DNA of 64,000 nucleotides from Paramecium sonneborni (GCA_905182985.1 CAJJDN010000050.1:1-64000); one strand, 5' to 3'; counted from the stretch's first letter, positions 1 through 13,054 are shown. Numbers and translations: made by a program. The notes: generated by a model from the sequence alone, not told the origin.

Positions 1-2
1 GT

Positions 3-308
3 GGAGATTATTTCAATGATAAAATGCAAGGGAAGGGATAATATAAAAAGGCTAATGGAGATTATTATGATGGAGATTTTGTAAATGGTCAAATGCATGG
101 AAAGGGTTAATATAAATGGGCTGATGGAGCTGAATATTTAGGTGATTGGAAAGAGGATAAGCGAGCAGGAAAGGGTCAAATGAAATTTGCTGATGGATCT
201 TTATATGATGGGGAATGGCTTAATGATTAAAGACACGGATAAGGGCAATTTAAATCAGCTGAGGGTTAAAGATTGAATTGTAAATGGCTATTTGACAAAT
301 AAATGTGA
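3..308 (+). CDS. MORN-repeat protein, C-terminal part (5' truncated by window edge)
   Basis: About 100 residues made of MORN repeats, recognisable by the recurring pattern G-[DE]-x-x-x-G-x-x-x-x-G-x-G-x-[YF] (for example GDYFNDKMQGKGQY and GDWKEDKRAGKGQM). MORN repeats form an elongated beta-strand scaffold often found at membranes, cilia or the cytoskeleton. Several repeats use TAA as the Gln of the G-K-G-Q motif, direct evidence of the ciliate code. The gene ends at TGA at 306-308 after a short non-repeat tail (CKWLFDKQM). The start and any other domain lie outside the window, so the role cannot be narrowed. Confidence 0.85.
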
Positions 309-1499
309 AAAATAATTCAATAATTGAATTATTATAAAATAAATTATAATTTCATCTTTAAATGCTAGTAAAAGAAGTACACTCGCTAATCTTAGACGAT
401 TTTAGGGGGCCCCAGCGCCAATATATCTAGCAAAGAATAGGCATAGTAAACAAAACCTATGAGCTGAAAATTTGGTTAATATGCCCCTTTTTAAAATTTA
501 TGAATAAAGAATGATGTTTTCTATTTATAACAATGGTTGTAATGAAATCATTTTAGTATTAAAATAATATTTAATATGAAAAATATTACAATTACGACAA
601 AAAATTAAAAAAGAATAATGCATTTACTTTTACATTGTAACATATTAGAAATTCAACCTAATATGTTTAATTATCTTAATTACTAATAAAGTTCGTTTAA
701 CAGAGTTAACTTAATCTTTTGTCGATGATATCAGTAATTTACTTAAGATTCCTCCAAAATATGAGAATATTAAAAATATTCCCTAAAAAAAAACTGAAGA
801 ATAATCCTCTTCATCAACAATTATTTTCTATCCACAATTTGAATACATTAAAAAAATTTCTTGGAAAAATGTAAATGGTTTACACAAGATATATCATTTA
901 TAATGAATTACACTGATATTGCACAAAATCCTTCTAACAAATTCATTTTATTAGCTAGAAATTCTTTGAAGATTATGTATTAGTTATTATCATAAAATTT
1001 ATTCGAATGTGCATAATGAAAAACAAGTAAGTTTTATATGATTACAACAAATTTAATTTAATTCTCCTTCAGAATAAAAAATGGTCCTTAAAATACGCTG
1101 TTTAAATAACCTATTTTATAAGAAAATAATCCAATAAATATGTATCCAAAATAGAATGATACTGAATAATGAGGTAGTTAGTTGTCTTAATAGATAATTT
1201 ATACGAAAAATTTTCACATTTAATGATAGCAACATTATTAGATACATTTTAAAGCAACTAAATTATTTTATTTTCTGAAAATCTTAAATATTTAAATATT
1301 TAACATAATAGGAATTCTTATGAAATTCCTGTTGGAAATTATTTTGATCTATTTGCCTTTAATTAAAACAAACAAAAAAAGATTTATTTTTGAGTGGAAA
1401 TTAGTTAAAATAAAAGAAGAAAAATCAAACATATCCTCATATAATTCAGATAAATATAAAAATATATGAAAATCTAGAAACTTAAATTCTTAGATACTA
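309..1499. other. gene-poor AT-rich stretch with a possible coding relic
   Basis: No complete gene is seen in about 1.2 kb. A run near 690-890 on the + strand reads as protein-like sequence (TELTQSFVDDISNLLKIPPK ... IIFYPQFEYIKKISW) and an adjacent run near 902-1017 in another frame reads MNYTDIAQNPSNKFILLARN..., each ended by TGA and without a confident linking intron. This looks like a decayed gene, but no family was recognised. A GC-rich patch at about 402-418 (GGGGGCCCCAGCGCC) stands out from its surroundings. Confidence 0.4.
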
Positions 1500-2937
1500 G
1501 AAAGTTATTTCTTTTTATAATAAAGGTTATTGTTGTGCTCTCTGACAAGTGGAGGTATGCCAGAAATAATATGATTGATAGTAGTGTATTATCTTGATTT
1601 TTAAATGATTATACAATTGATTAATCCAATAAGAATTAAACAAGCTCAAATTAAATTAAATAACTTGTTTACTGAATTATGCTATTAACTTCCAGGTGTA
1701 TTCGCAGAGCAATTTGGTTTGGTAAATTTGAATAATAGATAATAGTAGAGTAGATCATAAAAAATTGTATATCGAAATAATTATTTTTAATGTATTTTAG
1801 GTTTGATTAAGGAGATATTCTAAAAAGAGAGTATAACAGGATTCTTTAGAGGTAATTCTTGATCATTTAGAAAACACATCAACGAATCTTTAGTGTTAAT
1901 AATTTATGATTTTATTAACAACATATTACCCAAAATTTGAGACCCAAACGAAATATTGAAATATTAAATAAAAAAAATTCTACATTATCTTATAAATTTA
2001 TCAATTTTTAAACTTTATTTTTAAATGAAACCCGTTTTCATTTATTTTGTCATAAATAGATAATTTGCTGGCTATATAAAAATAAATAAGACTAAAATGA
2101 TTTTATTTTGGAAAATATTAGAATCTCTATTATAGATTTTCCTTTAAAGGCTATTATTATATAAAAGAAAACCAATAAAGGTTTCTTATAGTTAAAATAA
2201 TTTATGAAATGTTATTTCATTTGAACAGCATTTAATGGAAATTAGATTTTTGTTGCACAGCATTTTAGAATATTCAAAAAATATTTTAAATAACTATTGT
2301 TAAAAAGATATTTTAATTAGTTATATGCTTTTTGACATAACATCTTAAGCATTCAAAAAATTAAGTGGTTGACTTGTCTAGAAATTTTGGTTTGTTTTTC
2401 ATCAAGTAATGATATAGTGGAATGAATGAGAATTATAATTATAGCCAAATCATAACTGAAAGAACTTTTTAGTTAAATAAAGAATGGTCAATATAAATAT
2501 GATATTGAGGAATGAAAAAAAATTACACAAAGTCTCAACATTAATTTGATTATTTTACTAAAAAAATTCAAAGGGAAAATTTTTTCTATCTAAAGTAGTT
2601 ACTATTAAGATAAAATGCACAATAACAATTTTATCAAATAAACAAAAATACACTTTGAAAAAATATTTTTCAAACTTTTAAGAGAAAAGAAAAATTCGCT
2701 CAGTCCAAAATTGAAATTTTTTTGTAAACAAATGAGATGCAATTTAGTTTTATTTTTGCATGTAATTTTTTAACCTAAAAATAAGGATAAGCAAGATATT
2801 GATTTACTTCTAGATAAATAAATTATATTATTTTGAAAATTAATTAATTAATGATCCCATTACTCAATTTTATTTTATTCATACTCTCAAACGCAACTTT
2901 TTACAGCGATTCAAATACTGTCTTATGGGATAAAAAT
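1500..2937 (+). repeat. direct duplication, copy 1 (1438 bp, partner 2939-4376)
   Basis: Every line compared is identical to the sequence 1439 bases downstream, and copy 1 stops exactly at the single N at 2938. Copy 1 therefore contains AT-rich noncoding sequence plus the first about 87 bases of the lectin gene (ATG at 2851), cut off by the N. Exact identity over 1.4 kb abutting an N is best explained as two overlapping contig ends that were joined without being merged. Confidence 0.9.
2851..2937 (+). pseudogene. truncated copy of the H-type lectin gene 5' end
   Basis: These bases encode the first 29 residues (signal peptide region MIPLLNFILFILSNATFYS and onward) of the protein encoded intact from 4290. 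They end at the N at 2938. The downstream frame belongs to the second duplication copy, so this is not a gene of its own. Confidence 0.9.
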
Positions 2938-2938
2938 N
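2938..2938. other. single N joining two overlapping copies
   Basis: One ambiguous base separates two identical 1438-bp segments (1500-2937 and 2939-4376), so it marks an assembly junction rather than a biological breakpoint. Confidence 0.9.
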
Positions 2939-4376
2939 GAAAGTTATTTCTTTTTATAATAAAGGTTATTGTTGTGCTCTCTGACAAGTGGAGGTATGCC
3001 AGAAATAATATGATTGATAGTAGTGTATTATCTTGATTTTTAAATGATTATACAATTGATTAATCCAATAAGAATTAAACAAGCTCAAATTAAATTAAAT
3101 AACTTGTTTACTGAATTATGCTATTAACTTCCAGGTGTATTCGCAGAGCAATTTGGTTTGGTAAATTTGAATAATAGATAATAGTAGAGTAGATCATAAA
3201 AAATTGTATATCGAAATAATTATTTTTAATGTATTTTAGGTTTGATTAAGGAGATATTCTAAAAAGAGAGTATAACAGGATTCTTTAGAGGTAATTCTTG
3301 ATCATTTAGAAAACACATCAACGAATCTTTAGTGTTAATAATTTATGATTTTATTAACAACATATTACCCAAAATTTGAGACCCAAACGAAATATTGAAA
3401 TATTAAATAAAAAAAATTCTACATTATCTTATAAATTTATCAATTTTTAAACTTTATTTTTAAATGAAACCCGTTTTCATTTATTTTGTCATAAATAGAT
3501 AATTTGCTGGCTATATAAAAATAAATAAGACTAAAATGATTTTATTTTGGAAAATATTAGAATCTCTATTATAGATTTTCCTTTAAAGGCTATTATTATA
3601 TAAAAGAAAACCAATAAAGGTTTCTTATAGTTAAAATAATTTATGAAATGTTATTTCATTTGAACAGCATTTAATGGAAATTAGATTTTTGTTGCACAGC
3701 ATTTTAGAATATTCAAAAAATATTTTAAATAACTATTGTTAAAAAGATATTTTAATTAGTTATATGCTTTTTGACATAACATCTTAAGCATTCAAAAAAT
3801 TAAGTGGTTGACTTGTCTAGAAATTTTGGTTTGTTTTTCATCAAGTAATGATATAGTGGAATGAATGAGAATTATAATTATAGCCAAATCATAACTGAAA
3901 GAACTTTTTAGTTAAATAAAGAATGGTCAATATAAATATGATATTGAGGAATGAAAAAAAATTACACAAAGTCTCAACATTAATTTGATTATTTTACTAA
4001 AAAAATTCAAAGGGAAAATTTTTTCTATCTAAAGTAGTTACTATTAAGATAAAATGCACAATAACAATTTTATCAAATAAACAAAAATACACTTTGAAAA
4101 AATATTTTTCAAACTTTTAAGAGAAAAGAAAAATTCGCTCAGTCCAAAATTGAAATTTTTTTGTAAACAAATGAGATGCAATTTAGTTTTATTTTTGCAT
4201 GTAATTTTTTAACCTAAAAATAAGGATAAGCAAGATATTGATTTACTTCTAGATAAATAAATTATATTATTTTGAAAATTAATTAATTAATGATCCCATT
4301 ACTCAATTTTATTTTATTCATACTCTCAAACGCAACTTTTTACAGCGATTCAAATACTGTCTTATGGGATAAAAAT
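2939..4376 (+). repeat. direct duplication, copy 2 (1438 bp, partner 1500-2937)
   Basis: Second copy of the identical segment. It holds about 1.35 kb of AT-rich sequence with no recognisable gene and runs into the intact lectin gene that begins at 4290. See copy 1. Confidence 0.9.
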
Positions 4377-5564
4377 AATAATTTTCAATGTTGGGGCTAT
4401 TATAGAGCTCGTTCATTTTATTTCACATCAGCTTTTCAAAATGTCCCAAAATTAATATTAACGATGGAATATTATGAATCAACACCAAATAATCTTGGAG
4501 TTAGTTTTAGTTTGGTAGAGCTTACAAGAACTTGTAATTTAAAAAATTATTATATAAGATTTTACTGCAGGGATTAACTGTAATAGTCCAACATTATATA
4601 CTTTCGGTTTTAGGTGGATTGCTATAGATAGTGATTCCTTATTTGTAATAAATGCATTTAATACAGTGCCAAATCAACTTATAACATATTAGCATTCAAT
4701 TCCTTATGCAAGTTTTGCATTTATAAGTCTTTTTGCTTTTGGATATACCAATGAAATCAATTTTAAAATATAAGTACTTATCATCGTTATTGCTAGGTCA
4801 AAGAGATGAATTCAACGCATATTACAGTTGAAACCACTAATATTGCGAATTTAAGGACACTAGGATTTTAAGTTATTCTTGGTGAATTTGGAATGATATC
4901 TTAATTGGATTCAATCAGTGCATCTTCTCCTTTTACTAGTCCACTTTATGAAATTAAACCAAACTCATATTTTATAACTCCTTTTTATGGCTTCTGGCAT
5001 ATTCCTGATACAGAAAACATAACATTGAAGCAAACAATAACTTAAACTTCCACCAATATTTAATATAAATCAGATTCTGAAGGAAAGAGTTATTATATCT
5101 AAAACAACCATATGGTACTTTAAATTAGCAAATAACCTAAACCTATGGAATGCACAACACTTAGAATAACATAAATAAAAGACCTTTAAGCTGACACTCG
5201 GCCAACTATTTAAATATCTTTACCAGATTTAAAATTAATATATAAAGATATTGGGCAGTATACAATAAATTTAACAACCTCTTAATTAGTTATAATTATT
5301 TAAATTCACACAAAATGTTTCAAAAATAAAAAATATGTAAGTTAATTCAATAAGTGCAACTCTTGTTAAAATAAAAAATATACCAACTTCTCTCATAACT
5401 GTTATGGAGCGATTAATACGCTTATTTACACTGGTAAGTTTACTTAAACCATGGTAACTAATCAATAATTAGTATTATATATATCTAGTGCCTATTGCAA
5501 AATCACTTAGGTATTATAAACATAAGAAGAAATCATTTTACAAATTTAATAATCAGATATTTGA
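4290..5564 (+). CDS. secreted protein with H-type lectin domain
   Basis: A 405-residue protein after removing two introns (4580-4613, 34 nt; 4774-4796, 23 nt, both GTA...TAG). Residues 1-19 form a signal peptide. Residues about 28-125 resemble an H-type lectin domain: a Trp near the start, the core FYFTSAFQNVPKLILTMEYY, and the closing LWIAID that appears only when the first intron is spliced. H-type lectins bind carbohydrate, classically GalNAc, outside the cell. The remainder is beta-rich with a Cys cluster near residues 325-350 (KCFKNKKYVSQFNKCNSC) and no second TM, so the protein is probably secreted or surface-attached. The start is the first ATG before the signal peptide. The ligand is unknown; the lectin call rests on pattern only. 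Confidence 0.75.
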
Positions 5565-7092
5565 TTTAAATAAATTTATCAATTATTTTTTTAAGTTTTT
5601 TTGATTGGAAAAAATTAATTGATTAAAGAAATATTTTTTTATGGTTGGGGTATTAAAAAACAAAATTCAGTAATATAATTATTCCTTAACAATTTTTTCT
5701 CATTAAACTTGAAAATTAAGTATTTGCTTAAATTAGTAGATGTCTTTTAACAATATTTTTTAAATATTCTATTTATTAGCCATATTAAAACAACTATTTT
5801 AGATAATCATGGATAAATTAATTGGTTTGAAAATTGTCCATATTTTTATTTTCCCAATAAAGAACAAAAAAAGATTGATTAAAACAAAAACATAAAAAAA
5901 ATTAAAAATTCTGATTTTTGTCTCTTCTTTTTCAACGATTGATTAATACTCCAATAAATATATAGATATTATTCTTTATTAAGATTAAATTTTGGTTTCA
6001 TAAAACCTCATAAGATGTAAAAAAAATAAACTTAACAACTCTCAACTCCTATTATTATTTTAATTCTTCTAGATATATAATTTTACTTAAAATTGCAAAA
6101 ATTATTTATAATAATTTATAACAATTAAAATTTAATTCTTCCATCTAATTTTTTCATTCAGTTTAGCTAAAATAAATATCAATTATACATTTAATTAATT
6201 TTATGATTTTTATTTTGCTATTCACTTCATTTACTATGGAATATTTAAAAAAATAGAAATTATTCATGAATAAAAAATTGAGTTACATCAACTTCAGCAG
6301 AAAAACCTTACCATTAATTAATTCAAAATGCAAATATAAAAATAAGTACAATTATTTCTTTATGAACCTTTCGTTAAATTGGTACCTTAAATTTCATAAA
6401 CTTTACTTTATTTTACAAGACCTTTTTATTCAAAATAATTTAAATAAGTTTCGACAGCTTTGTCATTTTATATGAATCAATTTAACTTAATAAAATTTAT
6501 AAAAATAATTTGGATAAAATATTAAGTCAGTTATAAATTTAAACCAAATAAACTAAAACCTATAAGATAAATCTCATTAACCACTGAAATAATTATGATT
6601 CATTCGTTTAATGTAAAATTAAATATTAATCTTCTTTCTAAATTTTTTATGATAAAATCTTTACTAGAAGGGGAAAATCCAACAAATTCTTTGCCATTAT
6701 TTTCATTAATCAAACAAAGATTACTTTTTATTTAAAATATTTACCCTAATAACCATCTTTATTTATTCATCATAAAATAAAGGTTTTAAGACTTTAAATA
6801 GTCATCTTTTTAGTTGTTGAAAAATTAAGTGAGAATCTTGCGAAAAATCAAAATTATTTACCAACCCATTTAAAAGAATAAGATGATAAATTTAGTCTTT
6901 GGTCAAACTTAAATTAGATTAAATCATAATTTATTTGAATAAAATTACAAAAAATACAATAATTGTAAAATTTTCTTGAAGATTTCACTTATATCATAAA
7001 CGAGAATAAAAAATAAAAAAAACTTTAAGTCGATACAAATAAGAATTAAATTTAGGAATAATCAGGATTGCTAAAATCATAAGAAAATGAAA
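5565..7092. other. long AT-rich intergenic stretch
   Basis: About 1.5 kb with no gene I can support. Open runs here, such as 6266-6475, show no family resemblance and have the composition of random AT-rich DNA. A gap this long is unusual beside the typical spacing of under 300 nt elsewhere in the window. Confidence 0.6.
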
Positions 7093-7850
7093 ACAATAAA
7101 TTAACAGAAAGTAAATGTTAATTAGATGAAGGTAATATTAAATAATAAATTAGGTATACTATTATTTAATCAGAAAAAATATCATGAAGCATTAAAAAAA
7201 TTTGAAAATGGGTTAATAATAGAGCAAGATAATGATACTCTTTATTATTGGAATTGTAAATGAATTAAAAAAAATTTAATTTAGCAAGTTCATTATATAA
7301 TTTGCATAGATATTAGGAAGCAAATGAATAAACAGATAAAGCTATTAAATTAAATCCAAAAAATGAAAAAGCTTATATTATTAAATGTATTTATTTCAAA
7401 AACTAATAATATTTATAGCTTAAGCATTACATGATTGAACAATATATAAGAGGCCATTGATCAATGTGATATAATTATTAAATTAAATCCAAAAAATATT
7501 GCATCTTAATTTGCAAAAAGTTTAATCTTAAAATATTTAAGAAAATGCCTTATGTAAAGAATTATTAAATGGTTTATACAAAAAATCGAAGAATGTTTGG
7601 AAAAGCTTGAAGATTATAATAAAATGAAATCTTTTGATAAAAATGCTCTTCTAATGAAATCAAAAGGTAAAAGTTGAAATAATCTAATAGCTGATATTCT
7701 AATAAAAACTAATTTATTATTTGTTTTATTTTCTTTAGGTAAAAAAAAGAGGCTTAATAATGGTACTAAAATGCATTAAATGAAGGTTATCCAGAGAAAA
7801 ATTAAATCTTAAAAAAATTATCAATGTTGTGAATTTGAAATATTAAAAAA
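7093..7850 (+). pseudogene. TPR-repeat gene relic with broken frame
   Basis: Tetratricopeptide-like helices are visible in pieces: LGILLFNQKKYHEALKKFEN, then after a 29-nt intron SLYNLHRYQEANEQTDKAIK followed by LNPKNEKA, and then in a different frame EAIDQCDIIIKLNPKNIAS. The three pieces have the W/L-G-Y-A-P style spacing of TPRs, which mediate protein-protein binding. A TGA in the 7430-7445 region and the frame change after it cannot be repaired by any intron I can see, and the segment lacks a convincing end. It may be a decaying gene or a real gene damaged by a sequence error; the decayed surroundings favour the former. Confidence 0.55.
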
Positions 7851-9323
7851 AAGTGTCGTTATGAAAAATATTTAATATTAAGATTGAAAAATGTTCATGA
7901 TCAAAGCAGGGAGCGAGTATCATAAAATATTACCTTTTCTTGCTTTTTTTTAATCTAAAAAAATAAAAGAAGAATTAATAAAACTTTGTAATAATTGATA
8001 CTCCAAGACGTGAATGATTAAAGAACTAGTTGTTCTTCATAAATGATTTAGCTATTTAAGTGATTGATTAACTGCATTGATAAGAAAACTATATACTAGA
8101 GTTATTAAATTGAGAAAAGTTCCCCTTATCATTACATTAAATTAAATTGAATATACAGAAATGTTGAATGGAAAAATAAAAAAATACTCCACTTATTATT
8201 GATTGCAAAATTAAGCTAGAAATTGTAAAATGGAACCGAAGATAATAAGTTATAAAATAATTGGCAATAAAGATTAAAAACTTGCATTAATTGACTTGAA
8301 AGTAGGGACAATTATGCTTTTTATGCGGGAATAATTTGGCTCAAAGATATAAAATTACTATTTAAATATTGATTGAAATTTAAAATAAAAAAAATTATTG
8401 AACTAAAATATATTCCTAGAATTGTATAAAATCAAATGAGAACCAAATTGACTAACAAGCCCATAAATTAAAAAACATTAATGTAAAATCGAAGAGAGAA
8501 TTAGACCTAAAGCATACATCTGAAATTTGAAGATTGATAAAATTTAATGTGATTTCCTTAGTTAAAAATACTCATCTTATGAATAACAGCTTTGAAGTAT
8601 CAATTAAAAAATAGAAAAATTTGAATCAGAATAAGAAGGAAAACGTTTTTAAGGTTATTCCAGAAAAGCATCCCTTAATATAATCTGAAAATAAAGAAAG
8701 TCTTAAACTTTTTTTTGGAAATCTATAATCGATTTAGATAAAATGATTTTGATTTGATAAATACTGAAAATATAAAGAGAAAATAATAAGGTTAATTTTC
8801 TGTTATCAATAATTTGTTAGTTTGAAATCAAAAGACCACAACAAACTTTGTCGAAGAATGTTGAGAATTCAAAAATAATTTAATTTTAAACTAAAAATTT
8901 ACATGATTTAGAAGTAAATTATTAATTATGCTTAATAAATAATAAAAAATGTGTTTTTTGTAATTCTCCTTCTTTTTTCATAAATTAATAATTTTTCTGA
9001 TCTTTTAATTTTCATTTAATTGATATGATTCTTTTTACTCAATATTATAGCTCTAAAATATTTTGCCTTTTGATTTTATTTTCTAAGCAACCATTCTGTT
9101 TTTTGAAATATATACTTTTGTCTTTATTCATCTCATTTTACAAAAATGAAAACAATTTTGAAAGAAATTTAACTTAGACATGAATTTTACTCATAGATTA
9201 GATTCTAAATGATTTAATAAAAAACACCTTTTAGAAATCCCTAATATTAGATTCATATTTTAATTCTTATTCAATGATTTAAATTAATTTTTTATAAATT
9301 TTTTAACTAAAAAATTACCTCAA
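7851..9323. other. gene-poor stretch with short coding-like run
   Basis: No complete gene in about 1.5 kb. An ATG at 8579 opens 55 codons to TGA at 8744-8746, reading MNNSFEVSIKKQKNLNQNKK then ENVFKVIPEKHPLIQSENKE, which has protein-like composition but no recognised family. It may be another relic like the TPR fragment upstream. Nothing else is seen before the RPB2 start. Confidence 0.4.
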
Positions 9324-12300
9324 ATGTCATAAGTTGAGGAAGAAGATTAAAGGTTGTTTTCTGATGATTCAATCTAAGAGGAAGATGAAGATGAAAGTTA
9401 AAAGTTAAATAATGATGATATTTGGAAAGTACTTCATATGTTTTTTTAAACCCATGGATTGGTGTCTTAATAGATAAATTCATATGAAAGCTTTGTAGAA
9501 AATATCATCAAGTATGTTAGAGGTCACGAGGGGACATTTGTAGTAAGAGTAAAACCTTAGTATAAGGAAGAGGAGAGAATGGATGGTAATAAATAAATTA
9601 ATAAAATTTAGCATAGACTGAATATTTATATTAATTCTAAATAATAAGATGCTTTATGGGAAAAAAGAATATTCATATAGATAAATTTGAAGAGGAAATA
9701 TATCCAATGATTGCAAGATTAAGAGATTTGACTTATTCAAGATAATTAAAAATCGATTTAGAAGTGACAATGTAGTAGAGAAATAAACGTGATGGTTCAA
9801 TTGAAGAGAAAAGTAAATAAACATTTAAAGGTTTGCCATTTTTTAAACTACCAATAATGGTTCGAAGTCGATTTTGTTCATTACCTAAAGATCCAAAAGA
9901 TCCTGATTCTATATAGTAGAGAATATTAAGTGGTGAATGTGGATTTGATTAGGGTGGATATTTTATATTAAGAGGATCAGAAAAGGTTATAGTAGCATAA
10001 GAGAGAATAGCAAACAACGTAGTTTTGGTTTTCAAAAGCAAAATAGTTAATAAGCCTTGGGTAGCAGAAATAAGATCTTAACCTGATTTGTGGTCTAATC
10101 CAAATAATTTTAAGGTTGAATTAAGATACATCTAAAATACACCTGTAATAAGATGTAGTGTGAAATAATTTAATTCCACATAAGGAATACCATTGTTTAC
10201 TCTTTTTAGAGCTTTAGGAATTAGTAGTGATTTAGAAATCTTAGAGAGAATAGTGTATAATTTGGAGGATGAATAGATGGGTCCTATGTTAGAAATGCTA
10301 TATGGATCATTGTAAGAAGGAGGTGAATATGAGGATGAAGAATTATGTTTAAGATGGATAGGTAATAAAATAAAAAAAGCTGAAAATTAAGATCCAGAAA
10401 CTTTAATATAGGAAGCTAAGAAATTAATTAACAAAAATATTTTACCTCATATAGGAGTTTCATCGGAGAGTAGAGATAGAAAAGCATATTTTATTGGATA
10501 TATAGTTCATAGATTATTGAATGCATCTTTAGGAAAAACAGATTAAGATGATAGAGATCATTATGGAAAAAAAAGATTAGATATGGCTGGTGCTATGATG
10601 ATGGGTGTTTTTAAGACATCTTTTGAATCATTTAAATAAAATGCTAAAAAAGCACTTGAAAAATATATAAATGGAGGAAGAAGAGGAAAAGGTCAATAAA
10701 CAAAAATTGAAAATATGAGACAACCAGATGATATTAAATCATTTTTTGATGGAGAATAGATATCAAAAGATATTGATAATGCTTTGGCAACTGGTAATTG
10801 GGGTAGAAGTAAAGAGGGATAAGTTGTTAAAACAGGAGTTGCATAAACTTTGAAAAGAGAAACATCTCTATTTGCAACTTTAAGTCATTTAAGAAGAATG
10901 AATGCTCCAATTAATCCATAAATGAAATTGAGTAAACCAAGATAATTGCATAATACACATTTTGGATTTATTTGTCCAGCAGAAACACCTGAAGGATAAA
11001 AAATTGGAATCGTTAAAAATTTGTCATTAATGACTGCTGTTTCAAATGATCTTTAATAAAAAGATAAAGAAGCCTTATTAAGATTGATAATGGTTATGAA
11101 ATAAGATGTTTTTGATTTTTAATTGTTATAAGGGGAATTTTAGGCATCAGATATTCCTAAAATGACAAAAGTTTTAGTTGATGGTAATTGGATTGGATTT
11201 ACGAGAAATCCTGAATAATTTATATAAGAATTCAAAAATTTAAGATCAGCCGAAGAAAGTTTTATTCCTATTGAAGTTTCTATTAATTTTGACTATGTTA
11301 ACAAAGAAATCAGAATCTACACAGATGCTGGTAGATGTATGAGACCATTATTTATTGTTCAAGATAATAAATTAAAATTAAAGAAAAATTAACTTAATTC
11401 ATTTAGAGATTGGGAATAATTATTATAAAATAAATGTGTTGAATTATTAGATGTTGAAGAAGAAGAAGGATCATTAATTGCCATGGATCTTAATATTATG
11501 AGCAGAGGAACATCAAATTTTAAAAGATATACTCATTGTGAAATTCATCCATGTATGATGTTTGGAGTTTGTGCTTCAGTTATACCATTTGCAAATCATA
11601 ATTAAGGACCTAGAAATACTTTACAAAGTGCTATGGGAAAATAAGCTATGGGATTAAATTCTACAAATTTTAATATAAGATTTGATACTCTTGTGCATAT
11701 TCTCCATTATCCTTAAAAACCATTAGCATCTTCTAAGGCTGTTGATTTTATTACAGTTAATGAAGTACCAATAGGAATCAATTGTGTTACTTCAATTGCT
11801 TGTTTTACAGGTTATAATTAAGAAGATTCCATCATTATTAATTAATATGCAATTGACAGAGGATTCTTTAGATCTGTCTTTTATAGAACTTACAAGGAAT
11901 CTGAAGATAAAGATCCTGATAATTTTACTGAAACAAAAATTACAAAACCAATTGGGGATAACTTTGCAGGAAAATTATTTATAAAATTAGATAGTGATGG
12001 AATTGTACCACCAGGTACTAAAGTAGATGAAGAGGAACCTATTATTGGAAAAGAATTAATCATTGATAATATTATGTTAAATACAGCAAATGGATAAAAG
12101 AATACAAAGGAATGTTCATTACTAACAAGAAGAGCAGAGAGAGGTGTAGTAGATTCAGTTTTAATAAGTGAAAATTAGAAAGGATATAAATTAGTAAAGG
12201 TTAAAGTAAGATCATTGAGAATTCCTTAAATTGGAGATAAGTTTTGTAGTAGACATGGTTAAAAAGGTACTTGTGGAATGACTTATCGATAAGAAGATTT

Positions 12301-13054
12301 ACCATTCACTTTAACTGGTATATCTCCAGATTTAACTATTAATCCACATTGCATTCCATCAAGAATGACTATTGGTATTTATATTATTATATATCTAAAA
12401 TAGGGCATTTAATTGAGTGTCTATCATCAAAATTAGCATCAATAAAAGGTTAATTTAATGATGCTACTCCATTTGCTTAAATTTCAGTAAATGATATAGC
12501 TAAAGAATTACATGAAGTAGGATGGTAAAAATGGGGTAATGAAGTTATGACTAATCCATATTCGGGTAACATGTTCCAAATTCCAATTTTTGTTGGACCA
12601 ACATATTATTAAAGATTAAGACATTTAGTTGATGATAAAATGTATGCTCGTTCTAGAGGTCCTGTTACTGGAATTACAAGATAACCTACTCATGGTAGAA
12701 GTAGAAAAGGAGGTTTGAGATTTGGTGAAATGGAAAGAGATTGTATTATATCACACGGTATTATTATTATGTTTAATTATTTTTATAGGAACTGCTAAAT
12801 TTTTAAAAGAAAGAACTTATGATGTATCTGATGCATTTAGAGTTCATGTATGTTCAAAATGTGGATTGTTTGCAGTTGCTAATTTAGAGAATCAAGAGTT
12901 TTATTGTAATATTTGCAAGAATTCTAATCAATAAAATTAAATTTACTAAGTTTTAATTCCTTATGCTGCTAAGACATTGATTTAAGAGTTAATTTCAATG
13001 AATATTGCACCTAGATTGAAATTTGATTAATCAAAATTAAAACATGAAATATGA
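9324..13054 (+). CDS. RPB2: DNA-directed RNA polymerase II second-largest subunit
   Basis: A 1214-residue protein after removing introns 9586-9611, 12375-12403 and 12758-12788. It forms with RPB1 the catalytic cleft of RNA polymerase II in the nucleus. Diagnostic blocks in order: lobe/protrusion ([18 protein letters not shown]), fork region, hybrid-binding domain ([19 protein letters not shown], then [16 protein letters not shown]), GYNQEDSIIIN, the wall, the switch region SRHGQKGTCG, and the C-terminal zinc site (CSKCG ... CNICKN) followed by [20 protein letters not shown]. The zinc-site and clamp sequence match Pol II rather than Pol I or III. Length is normal for RPB2 (about 1170-1220). 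The start ATG at 9324 precedes an acidic N-terminus and fits the family. Confidence 0.97.

Noticed and set aside
6266..6475. 69-codon + strand open frame in the gene-poor tract
   Set aside because: No family resemblance, no supporting introns or context, and composition typical of random AT-rich DNA with only one stop codon.
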